A stretch of DNA of 64,000 nt from Stercorarius parasiticus (lineage: Eukaryota; Chordata; Aves; Charadriiformes; Stercorariidae), in NCBI GenBank assembly GCA_013396915.1, contig VWZL01001354.1, forward strand, positions 124,001 to 188,000. The letters are read 5' to 3'. The notes below the pieces were generated by a model. That model searched no databases. It was not told the DNA's origin and saw nothing but the letters and a program-made list of their open reading frames with translations. The stretch's first letter is position 1, and each line of letters starts with the position of its first letter. Shown piece by piece: positions 24,401 through 38,300 of this stretch. The translations under genes were made by a program, and so were the position numbers.

Positions 24401-25489
24401 CAAGCGGATATATGAGTCACATTTCAGTAGTTAGTTCCAACTTACTGTCTCTACCATGAAAATAGGTCGTAATAAGTGAGGCAAAAATAGCTTACGTGCT
24501 TTGCAACTTAGGTCATAAATTGCCGTGCTTTGGCTCCTCTCTGCCCAAGCTTTACGCTAAAAACAGATCCTGATAAAAGATCATCATTAAATCAGCAGGG
24601 AGCCGGGAGCGAAGACCCTCTTCAGCCCATCACATAATGAGATATGTACCCTTGGATTGCTTAGGTGTGGACTGGCTGATGTGCATGGTATGTGGGATCA
24701 GGAGGTGGAGAGAAGCAGGGTTTCTGTGCTGGAACGTGCAAACTCATAGTGCGGTGGGGGATTTGATGTTAGAAGCTAAGTAGGAAAGGATGAAGCTCTC
24801 ATTCATCTGTGGTGCCCACCTCTCCCTTCCCAGCACAGACAGTTGTCACATAGTCAGACTTGTCCATGCAAATAGTTCTGGGAGGCTGATGCTACCCTGC
24901 ACCTCTCTCTCTCTCTGCCTTTCCTTTACACCAGAAACATGAAACGGGTGAAGTTATGGGAATCATAAGTTCAGGTAGGACTTGCACACTTTAAAAAGAA
25001 GATATTTCTCACATGAAACAAGAATGGCTACCGAACTAATCATGTTCAAAAGCAAATGAAATTGTAACTCTTTGAAGTTGTGTGCGTAACATACCAGGGT
25101 CCTGGATTACTACTGATCAAATGTATTTTCTCTAAGGCAAGAAATTTGCAGAATGAAAATGTATATATTAGATACAGAGTTAAACGCCAGTCCCCATTAC
25201 AAGTTGGACCATTCCCAGTATAAGGTTCCACTTTTAAGGTTATATTGTGTCTCAGGGGCCTCTTGAAGTAAGTGCCTGTCTTGGTTCTTGGTTCAGTAGA
25301 GTAGCTCATGAATGGCAGGTTACCAGAATAAGTGTCAAGATCCCCAACAACTGCTAGATAGCTCTCTAGTCTTTAGATTCATAAAGATTGTAAAAGGCTC
25401 AACTGACCCTCATAGACACATGAGTTTGATTGCTTCCAGGCTATACCTGTCCAGGCTTGGAGGGCGCTTTACTCAGGCTGGGATGTGTA
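21444..25489 (+). other. UBAC2 intron 4 segment
   Basis: Intronic sequence with a short (CA)n run at about 21482-21495 and a (CT)n run at about 24900-24917. Chance reading frames only; no gene recognised. Confidence 0.75.
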
Positions 25490-25760
25490 CCCCAAGTAAC
25501 AGGAAATAGGACAAGAGGAAATGGCCTCAAGTTGTACCAGGGGAGGTTTAGACTGGATATTAGGAAAAATTTCTTCACTGAAAGGATTATCAAGCATTGG
25601 AACAGGCTGCCCAGGGAAGTGGTGGAATCACCGTTCCTGGAGGTATTTAAAAGATGTGTAGACGTGGTGCTAAGGGATATGGTTTAGTGGTGGTTTTGGC
25701 AGTGTTTACAGTTGGACGTGATGATCTTAAAGGTCTCTTCCAACCTAGACAATTCTATGA
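25490..25760 (+). mobile_element. CR1 LINE 3' fragment
   Basis: A frame at about 25495-25687 reads [20 protein letters not shown] and then [13 protein letters not shown], the CR1 ORF2 C-terminus. The 3' UTR has GTTGGACGTGATGATCTTAA and CTCTTCCAACCTAGAC, with the tail AATTCTATGA at 25751-25760. The left boundary is approximate. Confidence 0.88.
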
Positions 25761-28599
25761 GTGGACTTGTGTAGCTTCAGTGATCCACTTGGCAGTACGT
25801 CCATACATGATGCTTTGCTCATTTCTCGCCTTGCACATAGGCAGAGTTTGAAAGAGTGTACAGTGGTGGTAAGACACACACGCACAGGATTTTAGCCTTT
25901 TGTCTTCTACCATTATCAGGTATGTAGTCACAGATTTCTGTTACTTAAACCAGGAACCTTCTCTCTGTTGTCTTTGGAGGGACAGAGACCTTGTGTCTTG
26001 AGTTTCCCTGTCTGTGCACCAGACATGCAACAGCTTCTGACAGGGTGGATGGCTAGGTGATCCTTTTGTCTGTCAAGGTTAAATTTATCCAAACAGTGAT
26101 AGCTGACAGTACCATGGTGTATTACGCAGATGTGAGGGGTGACATACCACCCTCTTGCTTTGGTTAGGGATGTCGATCATTTGGTAGAAGTTACTTTACT
26201 TATTGGCAAATTATTGAGCGGGGTTTTGAGTGCTTAAGTCAGGTGTGTCACAAGCAGAACTGACATGATTTTTCAGGATTATTTTTATAAATGTTTTCAT
26301 CTGTTCATGAGGCCCCTTTTTCCAGTTTTGTGACGATACAGAGAGGATGCAGACGAGTTAGTTGTGGTGACACCACTCCATCCCAGAGGCAGCTTTTGTT
26401 CAAGATTGTCTCAGCTAACAATGCAGTCGCCTCTCGTCTGCTTCTTTGTCATTGGTTTCCGGTCTGGAGATAGCTTTTGGGATTGGTAAGCGCATCCACT
26501 AAACCGCAGTAAGAAACAGTCAATCAAGAAGAAGCACTTACTCTCTTGCAGTTCTTAAATGAACTGATTTTTCCTGTGGTCTGAGACAAAACACCTTTCT
26601 GTGTTTTAAAACTTCTGTTCATTTTTTTTATGTTTTTACTTACGTGTCTTGTACACTTAAGAAAATAAAATCGGTTCCATAAAGGGGATACTCAGCAGTA
26701 ATCTCTGCGCTTTTCTGTGGAGAGCTTTTCTGTCACTTGTCACCATGGGTTTTATCAAGGCCTTGATGAGAGAGGTGCTTTTGTTTGTTTGATTTGCCTT
26801 CGCTTAATGATCCTTTTCCATAATGGGGTGTTAATTTAGTGCTGTCTTTTCTCATGCTACAGCTCTTTGAGGCTGTGGTCACCAGCTCTTTTCACCTTTT
26901 GATGAAGATAATGTTTTGGTAGCTGTGTGTTCTGCCTGAAGTGTGAAAGCAGATTCAAGACTGTGTGGCTGAAGCAGTGTAACATCCTGTGCTTCCCCTC
27001 TTCTTTTTAAGGTTCTCCTCAGAATTCAACCCAGATTCACACATCACTTGTCAGAAAATCGGCCTGCTGGTGTTTTATCTAAACCCTCACATTTCTAGAA
27101 CTGGGGCATCTCTACCTCCTGGATGTCAAACGCACTTCTTTTTTTATATTTCTAAAGGTCATTCAGGAGTGTTTCTTGCTCCTTCAGTGTGATAACTGTC
27201 TCTGTACTGATTGTCATAGTAAACGGCAGACTGTGAGACAACAAAGCAGCTAGAGGTAAACGCTAAGTGTGAGCCTCAGTGTCCACAGTTGGAATCATTA
27301 AGGAAGATATCCACTCCAGAAATAAAAAATGGAGTTGTATTTACACCTTAGTGAAAGTGGTGCTTTGGCTGCAGGTCTGAGACAGCATTTGCAGGAGCTG
27401 TTGTGCAGTCTGATCTCTCTTACCCTGACCACTACGTTCCTTCTTCAAGTAACTTCTTTGGGCTGCAGTTAAGAGGTGAGTGTTTGCAGTAATCCCAGTG
27501 AATGTTCATACAAACATTCATTCCAAGGAAAAGAAGGACGGCTTGCTTATAACTGGAGATTGGGATGTGTTGTCTATATGCATACCTCCATCTTCTCATC
27601 TACTCCTGAACCCCTTCTTTGTTTTGGAAGTGTGAGATGGGGAAATGGCGAAGGCAAGGTATGCTTCACTCCTTCCACAGTACGTTCAACCAACAAGGGA
27701 AGTAGACAGTCAGGAGTCCGCCTTTACTAGTATTCTTAAGCTAAAAGTCTTTGCCCTTAAGTACTTAAGTTACGCACTTCCAGACAATGAATTATTTATC
27801 CCATCCCAAAAAAATCTTGGGTTAAATACATGTGCCAGTAAGCTCAATTAATTTCTACTTAATATAGTAGTGATTGTGAAAAGAGATTAAAGAGTAAGGG
27901 GACAGGATTAGAAAATGAGACCTGGCGTATTTAGAATTTCGAGAGAATTGTGAAAATCTTAATACGTGGGGCAGAAGAGAGAGAATAACAGTAGACAAAA
28001 AATACTCTGAACAAATGCGAAGTGACAATCAGTGTAAGGGGAGTTAAAACACCCGTGCGCTGGACTGAGGGCTCTGCTGTGTGTTTGACTGATGGAAAGA
28101 GCTGTGCTAGTTCAAAGCATAAACCTGGCTTCCCCGGCTGTGTTCTCCACTCCTCTAACCGATCCTTGCAAAGGAGGCAGCCAGAACAAATGGGTGGCTT
28201 TACTTCCCCTGCTGAAGGTGCAGTTTTATAGCAGGGCTGAGCCAGTTGAAGCATAGGCTGCCTCTTATGGAGCAAGCGCTTGGCCCCAGCTTGTACTTTC
28301 TTATCTACCGCTTGCCGTGCAAGTCATCTGACTTCCTACAGGCAGTGGTGATAGGGAGATAAAATAATGTTTGAAAATAAAAGATATATATTTTTGCAAG
28401 GATCATTTCCCACTGGCTTAAGTTTCTAAACCTGCTCGCTTCTGGATGGTTGAATGGCAGTGCCAGAGCGAGGAAAGCGATGGGAACGTGTGGCTGGAAG
28501 GCAGAACAGGGTGTTTCTCCTTACCTTATTCTACTTACCACAAGATTCACAGTTGATGGCTTCAGCCCAGGTTCAGGTGCTTGAGGTTAGGGCATGTGT

Positions 28600-28680
28600 C
28601 GCTGTAGAGTCAGTAAGTTCTGCCAGAGGAACTTACTGACTCTACAGCGGGGCAGCACTACTGACTCTACAGTGGGGCAG
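28600..28680 (+). repeat. 21-bp perfect inverted repeat plus 25-bp-period direct repeat
   Basis: Arms at 28600-28620 and 28629-28649 are perfect reverse complements around an 8-base loop (TGCCAGAG). The right arm is then partly repeated in the same direction: 28634-28655 and 28659-28680 share 21 of 22 bases at a 25-base period. All three copies carry the core TGACTCTACAG or its complement. This arrangement suggests template switching or slippage at a hairpin. Confidence 0.9.
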
Positions 28681-31134
28681 AAGACCATAACCTCTGAACT
28701 GGGGTTCTCCGCAGTTTATCACACCGAGGCCTGATTTTAGTAACTGTAAGAAGAAACCAAAAAGTCTTTATCAGCCAAAAGCTCTGCCCTACACAAAGCT
28801 GTGCCATCTGAGATATCAGACTGTAATAGCAAATGGATAATTAGCTGTTTCTTAACTGGTGTCAGGATTTGCTTTGGATTTTGATTTTTTTTTTTTTTGA
28901 AATGGGGCAATGCTCCATTTTCACAGTAATTAGAATGCTTACCTCTGCATTGCAAGTTGGGATGTGAAGTCTATCTGCTATCGCACCTCTCACATAGGCA
29001 TGCATGCGTGCACACAAAATACACAGTCGGGTAACATTATTTAAGAGGATGAAAGCAGTGGGAGGTAATTTGACAAAAAGTGTTACCAGTGGTTGAATGT
29101 CTCTGGAAGCAAAGTGGTACACCTCTGAATGGGCTTCCATGAGATGAGCTGCCCCTTTCAAATTCAGCTTGTAATTGCAGGCTGTCACCACTTTCACACT
29201 TACCTTTTTTAATTGCTTTTATTAAGTGGAAAGTACCAGGCATGTCATTATTAGATATGTGTGAACTAAGTGTAATTATTCAGATTGGAAATGTGTTTTT
29301 ATTTAAGGGGAGAGAAGCTGGTCGTCCCTGCAGCAGGATTAACCTTTGCAGTCAGTATTCCATAAGCAGCTTATGGAGGTAAACATTACATATGGCTTTG
29401 CTAGCTTGGCTAAATGTTGCCAGCTGTCTTAACCCTTTTTAAAGATAAATGAGCTGTAATTGGATTTATGTACTGGGTAGTTTTTAACAAGGGCTATTAG
29501 AAGAAGCAGTTAATTGTTAACGAAGACACTGCACAATAGGCATATTATTATGAGAGGTTGCATCTCTCTGAGTGACTTAGTATTTGTCTATGAGAATCAG
29601 GGTAGCAGATTAGAGAGAAACATGCTTTGATGTGGCGATTCCAATTATTCTTATTATGTGTGAGGAAACAGAAACGGTAATGAAGTTTGGGTTGAGTTGG
29701 CCTGTGGTGGGTGTGGAGGGTTATGCTAGTGAGAGTTACTTTCCACCAACATTGTGAACTTTTAAAAATTAAATTGAAAGAAGAGGAAAGATAAATCGAT
29801 TACTATCTTTTGTATTTCTACAAAACTTTTAAAAATAAAAAGACACTATTTTTGTCTGCAATAATACACTTTTTAAAAATAAAATAATTTAAAATTTCAA
29901 TCAGATATTGTTTCTCCATACAGCCAGTTTCTCTAGGAGTGGAAAACGTTCGTTTCAATAGAATTTTAACCACTCTGATGGTAATCTTTGCTTCATGCCT
30001 GTTGCAAAATATTAAAAAGTTAAAACTGAAGCCAAATGAGGAGAGCAAATTTCATTTGCCGAGTGTTGTTACCAAAGGCCAACAAGTGTTTTTTGAGAAG
30101 CACGGGTAAGAGTATCAAATAGTAAAATCTTAAGTTTTCAAATCAAGGGATATTTTTATTTCACCAGTTTGTTTTGAACAAATAAAACACAAGTTTGTTT
30201 AGCTTCTGAGATATTTGTGGTTTTGCTGACACTAGGATTTAAGCTTTTAGGTATGAAGCACAGAAATCACTAAAAACGTTTAGCCATTTTTCCTGAGTTC
30301 ATGTAGGATTAATTGGTTGTTATATTTTTGTGTGTTTGTTGCCATCCTAAACACCCTAAAAGGTGGGAGTTTTTTCAAATTCATATTTTAATTCCTTGTT
30401 TTCTTACAACCACTGCTTCATTACAGTTTTTCTCAAAGGAAGCACTGCTTGATTCTCTCTCACAGATTTTAGAATAGCTTGCTGTTATGTTCCCCATGAC
30501 TAGTAATTGTGTGCAGTTTTTTTCTTTATTATCCTTTGCAAAGCCCTGTCATTAGTTTGTCCACTTTCACTCTGCTCATAACAAAAATTCAATAATTATA
30601 GTTTTTTCATGTAGTCACTTTGGTCTTTTTTATTTGAAAGAATACTTTTATTTTGGAGAAAAAGAATTATGAGTCATCTTTTATCCTGCTCATGTTGGTG
30701 GTTGGAAAAGTGATAAATAAAATACTAAGTGTTTTCCACCAAGGAGAGGACAGTTCTTTCTGGATCCCAACAAGAAAGGCATAAACACTTGCAAGGCAGT
30801 TAACTATTAATTAATAGCCCATAAAAGCCAATAGCAAGTTAGGAAATCTTTCATCTCTTCTGATGAACCTTCTGGGAACCTCAAGATGTTACAGCATTGG
30901 CTGGACCTCTGGTCAGGGACAGCAGACAGCGCAGATCCCATTCATGGTGAGGTTCACCAGGTCTGAGATCACTAGTATTCCTCCAGGGTCTTGCTCGCAG
31001 TACAGATTCATCAGTCACTGGCGGAATCAAGCTGGGAGTGAGGACTTAGCTTTTGGACAACGTACTCTCTTATTCTTATCTCATTAATCAAGCTGCAGTC
31101 CCAGAACTGTTGTGTATAATAATTCACATGAATG

Positions 31135-31195
31135 AGACAATACACTATGATACTTATGCTATGATACTATGATACACAATACACTATAATACTTA
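31135..31195 (+). repeat. Degenerate ACTATGATAC-type local repeat
   Basis: Five or so imperfect units related to ACTATGATAC (CACTATGATAC, GCTATGATAC, ACTATGATAC, CACTATAATAC) sit within 60 bases. It looks like a decayed minisatellite; no function is inferred. Confidence 0.6.
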
Positions 31196-34046
31196 AGATT
31201 AAATGTGCATTGACTACACATTGAGTAATTACGTATTAACTGTCTATACATTGGTTTATTATACCATTGATTAGATATGCCTTGATTAAGTAGCAGTCAC
31301 ATAGTATCCACGATACAGAGGCATACACCTTGATTAGTGGTTATGTGGATCACTGACTCTTCACAGAATAGTCATCCACTGCTAGCTACTACAGTAGATA
31401 AAAAAATAATTATGGGTAAGGTTAATTCTGCAATTGCAAACATTTTGGTTCAAAGTACTGCTGATTTTCTGATTTCTTATGGATCGAAGAAGTACTGCTG
31501 TTGTAAGCAAAGGTAACTAAAGTAAAATTTCCTTTATAGTTCTGAGGGGCTCTGCAGTTCTTGGTGCATCTGGGTGGTACACCCTGACATTCTTCCCCTC
31601 CCACTTGGCCACTGCTGTCATTGTTCCGTGTGTGGAAGAATCCTGTTGTGAGCAATTGAGTTACATCATCAGATCAGATGGAGTGTAAATCATAGTTCTT
31701 TCTTACTTAGGCCTTTTTTTTTTTTTTGAGATGCTGACGAAGTTGGATAAAACTGTGAAAAGCAGGTAGCAAAAACTTCTTCCACCAACATGTCTGTGAC
31801 CAGTGAGGCACGTTTGTTTCCTGTTTTTTGTTTGTGACAAGAAAATGGCACCTTGTGAAGAAGCATGAGAATCAGGTTTCTGAGAAGTAATTTCAGACTT
31901 CAGGCTCCATCTTTATGCCTTGCTAATTGTACCTATTTTGACAGAGGATGTAAATTAACCAATAAAGATTGCTCAGTCTTACAAAAACTGATTAAAACAT
32001 TGAAGACAAATACTACTCTTTTTTTTTCTTTCTTTTTTCCTTTTTTTTTTTAAGTTGTGAAGACTTTATCTAGGCCATATGACAATGAGACTTCATCTGT
32101 AGTTAAAATACATTATGTTACTAACTCTTTATTGATATCTTTTCCAAAAATCTTTTTTATGGACACTTTGAAATTACAGTTAGTCATTTAGTTTCATCAG
32201 GAATTTGCAAGTTGCAGCACAACAAGCACTGAAAAGGGATATATGATGGCAGTGTGGTGCTTGACTGCTTGAATAGAGATGCTGAGCTGTACAGTAAGTG
32301 CCTCCGCTATTAGGAAGACAGGGGTGTAGCCAGGGGAATTAATTTTTCCAAGTTCAGTTACCACATGCAGTGGAGGAAATGTAAAGAGACCTTTTATGGA
32401 GGCAGTAAAATCAGTTCAGACAACAGGAGGCATTTCCCTGACCCTAGGCTCTCCATCTACGGTGGTCCTCAGCTAGTTGCTCTCAGCCACGAGCTTGGCC
32501 TCTGTAGGTTTGCCTAGCTGTGGTCAGCTCTCCCTGCGCTCCTGGGTATGGAGGGACTCCTCATGGCCAAGGGCATGGGATGCAGGTGCTAGCCAAATGT
32601 CTGGAACAACGTGGGAGAAAAGCAAGGAGGGGCAAAGAGATGGCCTGGCTGCGCCCAGAGTTGTAAGCTGCTCGTTTTGCCGTCTTCATTGACGCTTGTG
32701 GTCACTAGTTTTGCTTGCCAGTGATGATACGCAAGCATGCTAGTCTTAGAGCTCCAGCTTCTGGGTTAAGAGAAGTTAAAGAGGAAAGATCCTTTGCTTA
32801 ATGAAATTAATAGAATGTAATCTGTTACATCAGTAATTTCAGATGGCTTTATTATTATTATTTTTTTCTCTCCACAGGACTGAGATACTTTCTTCCAGGT
32901 CACGTTTTTAATAGTGACATACACTGTGTCATATTCTAGCCAGCCTCTTTCTAGATGTCCTATCTGATCATTTATGTCAGTTTTTGTCTAGAACAAAGTC
33001 ACTAGGAGAGATCACAAGATGTTGTTAAGTGTTGGGGATATGAATGTGAAGCTTTACCCTCTGTCCCTCTTTTAGCATAAATGATGTTGTTATGTGTCTC
33101 TCCTAGTAGCTAGCCCTGACACATTTAAAATAGTTGGTTTGCACTCATCTGAGTGAAGGAGTAAGATTGTGATGGGCGTTTAGGTGTTTCAAATAGCTGT
33201 CATTGCGAATACACTGTATTTATTTTTTAAGGGACAAAAAAAAAAATTGTCTCAGAGTTGTTTTTATAGTCTGATAACTCGTCCAGGAGTGTTCCGTTGT
33301 CTCTTTTTGTCAAAAATGCCTCACACATGCAGCTGGCAGGGGCGCCTCATCTCTTCCTGTTCAGCTGGGGACAATGACAGAATTGCTGTAACTTTCCACA
33401 CGTAGAGGTTGTGATATTAAGGTTTCATCAAGTTCTTAGGCCCTTAGTATCAGCAGCTGCTGATAAAACATTATCTGTCTGCTTTGTAGGCTTGTAAGTT
33501 GAGAATAATCAGTTTTCAGCATCTCTATATTTAAAGTAGGCTGGCTCGGAGTGCCTTCTGCTAACTAACCACAACTTCCCTCGAAAGTTACGTGCCACAG
33601 GAAGGATGAAACTGCTAAGTCTAGCTTATTAGAGGGAGGAACATAGCTCTCCTTGTGCATGGTATAAGACAATGTATACTTTTCTGGAGGGGATAGGATA
33701 ACCACAGATGTTGCTGCCTTCAGAACAGGTGCAAAACTTGCTATTTCGATTTAGCTCTTTGCACAACATCTGTCACAACTGAGGAAAAGAAAAGAGGAAG
33801 AGGAGAAACTCATATTTTTGCACTGAGGAAAAATGAACACAGCTTTTTGGAAAGAAATCTGGGCCATGTCTTGACCTTTCTTTATTTTAGGAGGATGCTA
33901 ATGACAGCATTTTGATAAGGGCTTAAATAGAGGACAACACTAGAAGATTCTGAAGTTATATTATTTGCTAGTTTTATTGCAAGGCCATTGAGTTTCACGT
34001 TGCTTTCTTGTATAACTTAATCAGAGTTCTGACCAAATTTGTTAGT

Positions 34047-34765
34047 CATAGAATGACACAGGTTGAAAGGAGCCTCTGGAGACTGTCTTGTCCAACCCTG
34101 GTAGTGCCAATTTAATCAGGACTGTGTCCAGTCAAGTTTTGAGTATTTCTAAGACAACAGATTTCGTAGGCTTTCTGTGCAACCTTTCCCAATATCTGAC
34201 TAACCTCGTGATGAAAAAATGCTTCCTAATGTTTAATTGTTCTTGCTGCAACTTGTGCCCGTTACTGTGTGTTGCCATCTTTTCTGTACCCCTCCCCATT
34301 AAGCAGCTGAAGGCAGTGATAACATTGTTTCTCAGTCTTCTTTCTCCAGGCTAAAGCAGCTCAGCTCTTTCAGCCTCTCCTCCTGTAGCATGTGCTGCAG
34401 CCCCTTCATCCTTTTTGGTGGGTCTCTCCTGGATATGTCAGTATCTTTCACGTACTGGGAAGCCCAAAACTGGGTACAGGACTCCAGGTATGACCTCACA
34501 AGTTCTGAGTGGAGGGGAAGGACATTCTTTCCAACACAGTCCCATACATGTTTGGCTATGAGGTCACATTACTGACTCCTTTTGAACTTGTTGTCCATCA
34601 GGAGCCCAGACCTTTTTTATGCCAAGCTGCTTTCTAACCAGGCAATGCCCAGCCTGCACTCTCATGTGGGGTTATTCCATCTCAGATGCAGGGCTTCGCA
34701 TTTGACTTTGCTGAACTTCATGAGTTTCCTGGGAGACCATTTTTCCAGACCGTTGAAGTCCGGTG
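34047..34765 (-). mobile_element. CR1 LINE fragment, minus strand
   Basis: The plus strand begins with CATAGAATGACACAGGTTG, the reverse complement of a CR1 3' tail. It continues with antisense CR1 ORF2 C-terminal sequence (an antisense leucine-rich LFSLEK block near 34340-34370 and a QFWASQ-type block near 34455) up to about 34765. Minus-strand frames are broken by stops. The 139-codon plus-strand frame at 34582-35001 is an antisense shadow of it. Confidence 0.82.
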
Positions 34766-35074
34766 GTTCTTTATTTAATGTGTCTGAGCAAGGTTATCCA
34801 AATTCGGAAGTCATGGGGCGAGATCCTAATTCCGAGACTTACCTCTATGCTGCTGTGTTAGGAAAAGTAAATCAGTACACCGTTGATCTCCCCATGTGTA
34901 GAGATGCCCTGTTCTCTTCTGCCATCCAGCTCAAACACATTGGATTTGCATTATTTCTTTGGACTTACCTTCTTTCCTTCCTCTCTCTACAATTTGGATG
35001 AAGTGATGAACAGCTTTGATCTGACTCTTGATAGGAGAAGAGCCTAGATGACTTGAAGGAAGGGGATTTGATGT

Positions 35075-35345
35075 AGGTCTGTAAAATCACAGGTAACGTG
35101 GACAGGGTAAATAGGGAATCACTGTTCACTCATTTCTAGTACAAGAAGCAGGGGACTTCAAATGAAACTAACAGGTGTCAGAAGCGAAAGAAAGTGGCTC
35201 CGCACACCACGGGTAGTTAGACTGTGGGACTTCTCGCTGCAAGATGTTGCAGGCACAGAAATTTTATTTGAGTTCAAAAAGGGGCCAGACAGGCTGATGG
35301 AAGAAAAATTGATTGAGGACTGTCATGTGCAAAGATGAGACATCT
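35075..35345 (+). mobile_element. Ancient CR1-like LINE 3' fragment (non-avian-type subfamily)
   Basis: Degenerate frames read like the C-terminal end of a CR1/L3-type ORF2 of the kind abundant in turtles and crocodilians: KITGNVDRVNRES, then a region recalling TRSRGLQMKLTG and an LWDF/LPQDV-like block (ACTGTGGGACTTCTCGCTGC), followed by a KFMEEKSI-like block near 35300. It has no ATTCTATGA tail. Its divergence suggests it is older than the other CR1 pieces here. The subfamily assignment is from memory of pattern only. Confidence 0.55.
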
Positions 35346-38300
35346 GCCTCAGGAAGTCTGAAGTTAGACACTGCAGGAAGCCAAGAGAGTATTCTGAGGG
35401 GAAAAAAAAAATTGAGGAAATATGTCTGAGCATTTACTACACAAACAGCAATTCCCCTGTTTTTCTTTACAAAAGGGTTGCAGCTTGGCTGAGTTCATTT
35501 TGTACCATAGCCGTAGTCTGCAGGCTGTGGCTTAGCCAAGACTATATTAGGAAATATTTCACTCAAAAGAATTTGATGGTTTTTAGTGATTCTTGGCATC
35601 TGTTGACCCTGTCTGTATTGAGCCAGCACACTGGGATACTGCTAAGATACAAACCTTAGTTTGTCTGGAGTTCTTCCCCTGCTCTGTACCACAAATGTGG
35701 AGACCGAAGAGACAGAGTACGTCACTGCTTTTCAGTTCCTCCAAAACTGGTCATGTAAGGCACAGCTTCTCTTCTCTTCAGTTGCACCCCATTTTTCTTA
35801 TCTTGCAGGCTGTCTCATCGTTTCCTTCTATTATTAGTCTATTCATTCCTTGCTCACCTGTAAGCTTTTGAGTTTCAGAACAATCTTAGTCTTTAATGCA
35901 ACATCTGTTTGTAAAAAAAGCCCAAAACACAAACCCCTCTATTTTATTCCTTGTAATAATGAGCTTCCTGCTTTAAGAGGAGTCATTAACCACCTTCAGG
36001 AATAGTGTTATTTGTGGTAGCATGTTCACCATTTTGGACAGTTGCTGTTACTATCTTTTGCTAGGAGATGACCGTGTTGCTGAGAAGTTACTCATCTGCG
36101 TAGCTTTCAGGGCCACAGACAAAAGAGTCAGGCCGCAATGCCTTGGGGAATACTTGTCCTCTTCTGCTGGGACTGTAAGCCACAGAAGATCGTGTTCTTT
36201 ATCTCCACACTTTGAGTTAGGCTTCAATATCTTCAAACCCAAGGTGGCTGAAGGAACCTGTCTGAACAGTTGCAGTAGTACTCCTTAGTTTCGCATTCTC
36301 AGTGAAAGAAAATGTGAAGGCTCTAAGTGCTCTTTTGTTGAAAATGCATCTCTGTTTTGGGGTTTTTCGCATGATGCGCCTTCACTTTGTCATGTGTTCA
36401 ACAACAGGTGTCTATACAACTTTCTTTTCTGGACTTGAACGGAGACAGCCAAAATGCACCATTTGACCCCTGCCCCATCATTTTTATTTCTATGTTCTCT
36501 GTCACATTTCCTACCAGGTGAGATTTGAGAGAGATATCAGCAGTGGACACGTAGTCAAGGTGGAGTCCTCTTAGCAACTGCCCTAGCCCTACACTCTGAA
36601 GCGTAGAGTTAAAAGATATTCTATCGTTTTGTCATGAATGTGGGTTTTAAGATCCTGACTGGTCTTCACCCTCCAAAGAGACCCAGTTTTTCTGAAGAAC
36701 TTCAATCAGATCCTCATAATGAGCAAGCCATTTGAACCTGCTGCTACTTGTCAGTTGCTTTATTTACATGTGAAAAGGGTGAGTGAGCTCTGGATCTGCA
36801 TGACCGTTACCCAGCCTTTCACGAAGAAGGGGGCATTTCCTAGAATGTATCAAAAGCTTTTGCCAAAGCAAAAGCTCGTTTTCTTTTGCAAAGCTCATAC
36901 TGCTTCAGCCATATGTTGCATGGCGTGACATGCTCATGTGTTTTAAGACAGACACATTTGTTATATACTTAGTGTATAAGTAAGAAAAAGAGTGTGAGAG
37001 GAAAAGAGATACCAGGTATGGCTTTACCCCCTTTATTCATGTCTGTGCAGCAGGCAGGAGGAGAGGGACCTGAGGTGTGCCACTACAGGGAACTGCTGTT
37101 GTAAAAATATTCCAACAAACAGTACTGGGGGAAGAGTATCAGCAGGATGAATGAATTAGGGCATCTTGAAGAAAATCAGCTGTTTGAGAACATCTGCGAG
37201 TTTTCAGTATTACTGCTCTCACTTGCTCCCATGTAGCAGCTTGTTACCATCTCTCTGGTGGTGGCTACCAGCCCCACAGCACAGCTGGGAGAAGAAGTAC
37301 GACCGATGCTCTCTGAAGGACTTCAATGCAGTGCCCCAGGCCAGCTGAAACCACCACCCCTACTTTTGGCAGTTTCAGATAAGCACACAGAAAAGAGGCT
37401 CCTCATTGATACCAGCGTGCACGAGCTGTGAGTGCGTGCGAACAAGTAGTGAGGGGAAGCAGTGGCATCAGCTGCCACAGCTATAAATTGTCACTGTCTG
37501 TCTGTGCCTCTGTTCTTGTCAGGAAGCTGAGCTGAGCTTAACTTGTAAAGGTTTTTATTTTATTGGTCTCTTCAGCGTTTGAAAAATATTAACGTAAGGA
37601 GAAAAAACAGCTTTTATCAAACCCGTATGTAACTGGACCAACACTCTAAGGTTTATTAGAGCAAAACCAGTATTTGGGTGTAAAGCTAGCTGTTTGAGAA
37701 TGTGTTGATGTAATTTATAAAAAAAGTATAAATTTGAAAATAACAGAAGTGCTAATATGAGAAAACGGGAATAGAGAAAGATTTTCAATTCAGATCTTAA
37801 CTTTGTTTCCACTCAGAAGAGAACAGATATCTGCATTATGTCATGGAGATAATAGTAATATTTGAGTTATATTTTACAGACCAATATAAAAAAGACTTCT
37901 TGCCTTTAAGGTTTTATAATCACAGTTAGATGAAATGCGTATCAAGACATTAGTAGAATAAAATGAGCTTGTACTGGTGAGATGTTAATAATACAGGTAT
38001 TTTATTTCTACAGCTTCTAGGTATTCATGAGTGGTCTCTGTCTGTGGTTTTATCATATTATCATTTGCTTACTCCAATAGTAACAAATTCTTAAATAATA
38101 TTTTAAAATAGTTTATTAAAAAGCAGACAAGAACAGAACTGCTACAGCATACAGAATTAAGTAGAACTTCTCCTGTTAAAAATGATTTTTCTTACTCCGT
38201 TTTTCTGTAGGTGCATAGTGTCTTTTTAGAACATCAATTCTGACAATCTTAAGTGGTATGAAATACAGGGGGTTTTGCATTTTCTTTCCAATAAGAAAGT

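Larger units (their letters stand above)
25761..34046 (+). other. UBAC2 intron 4 segment
   Basis: About 8.3 kb of intronic sequence with no recognised gene. It holds the 28600-28680 hairpin/repeat and a degenerate ACTATGATAC cluster near 31135-31195, both listed separately. The stretch 30760-31660 has a more mixed composition and could be an old unclassified interspersed repeat, but I could not assign it to a family. Confidence 0.65.

Noticed and set aside
34582..35001. 139-codon plus-strand reading frame as a gene
   Set aside because: Its first half is the antisense of a minus-strand CR1, and the rest has no domain.
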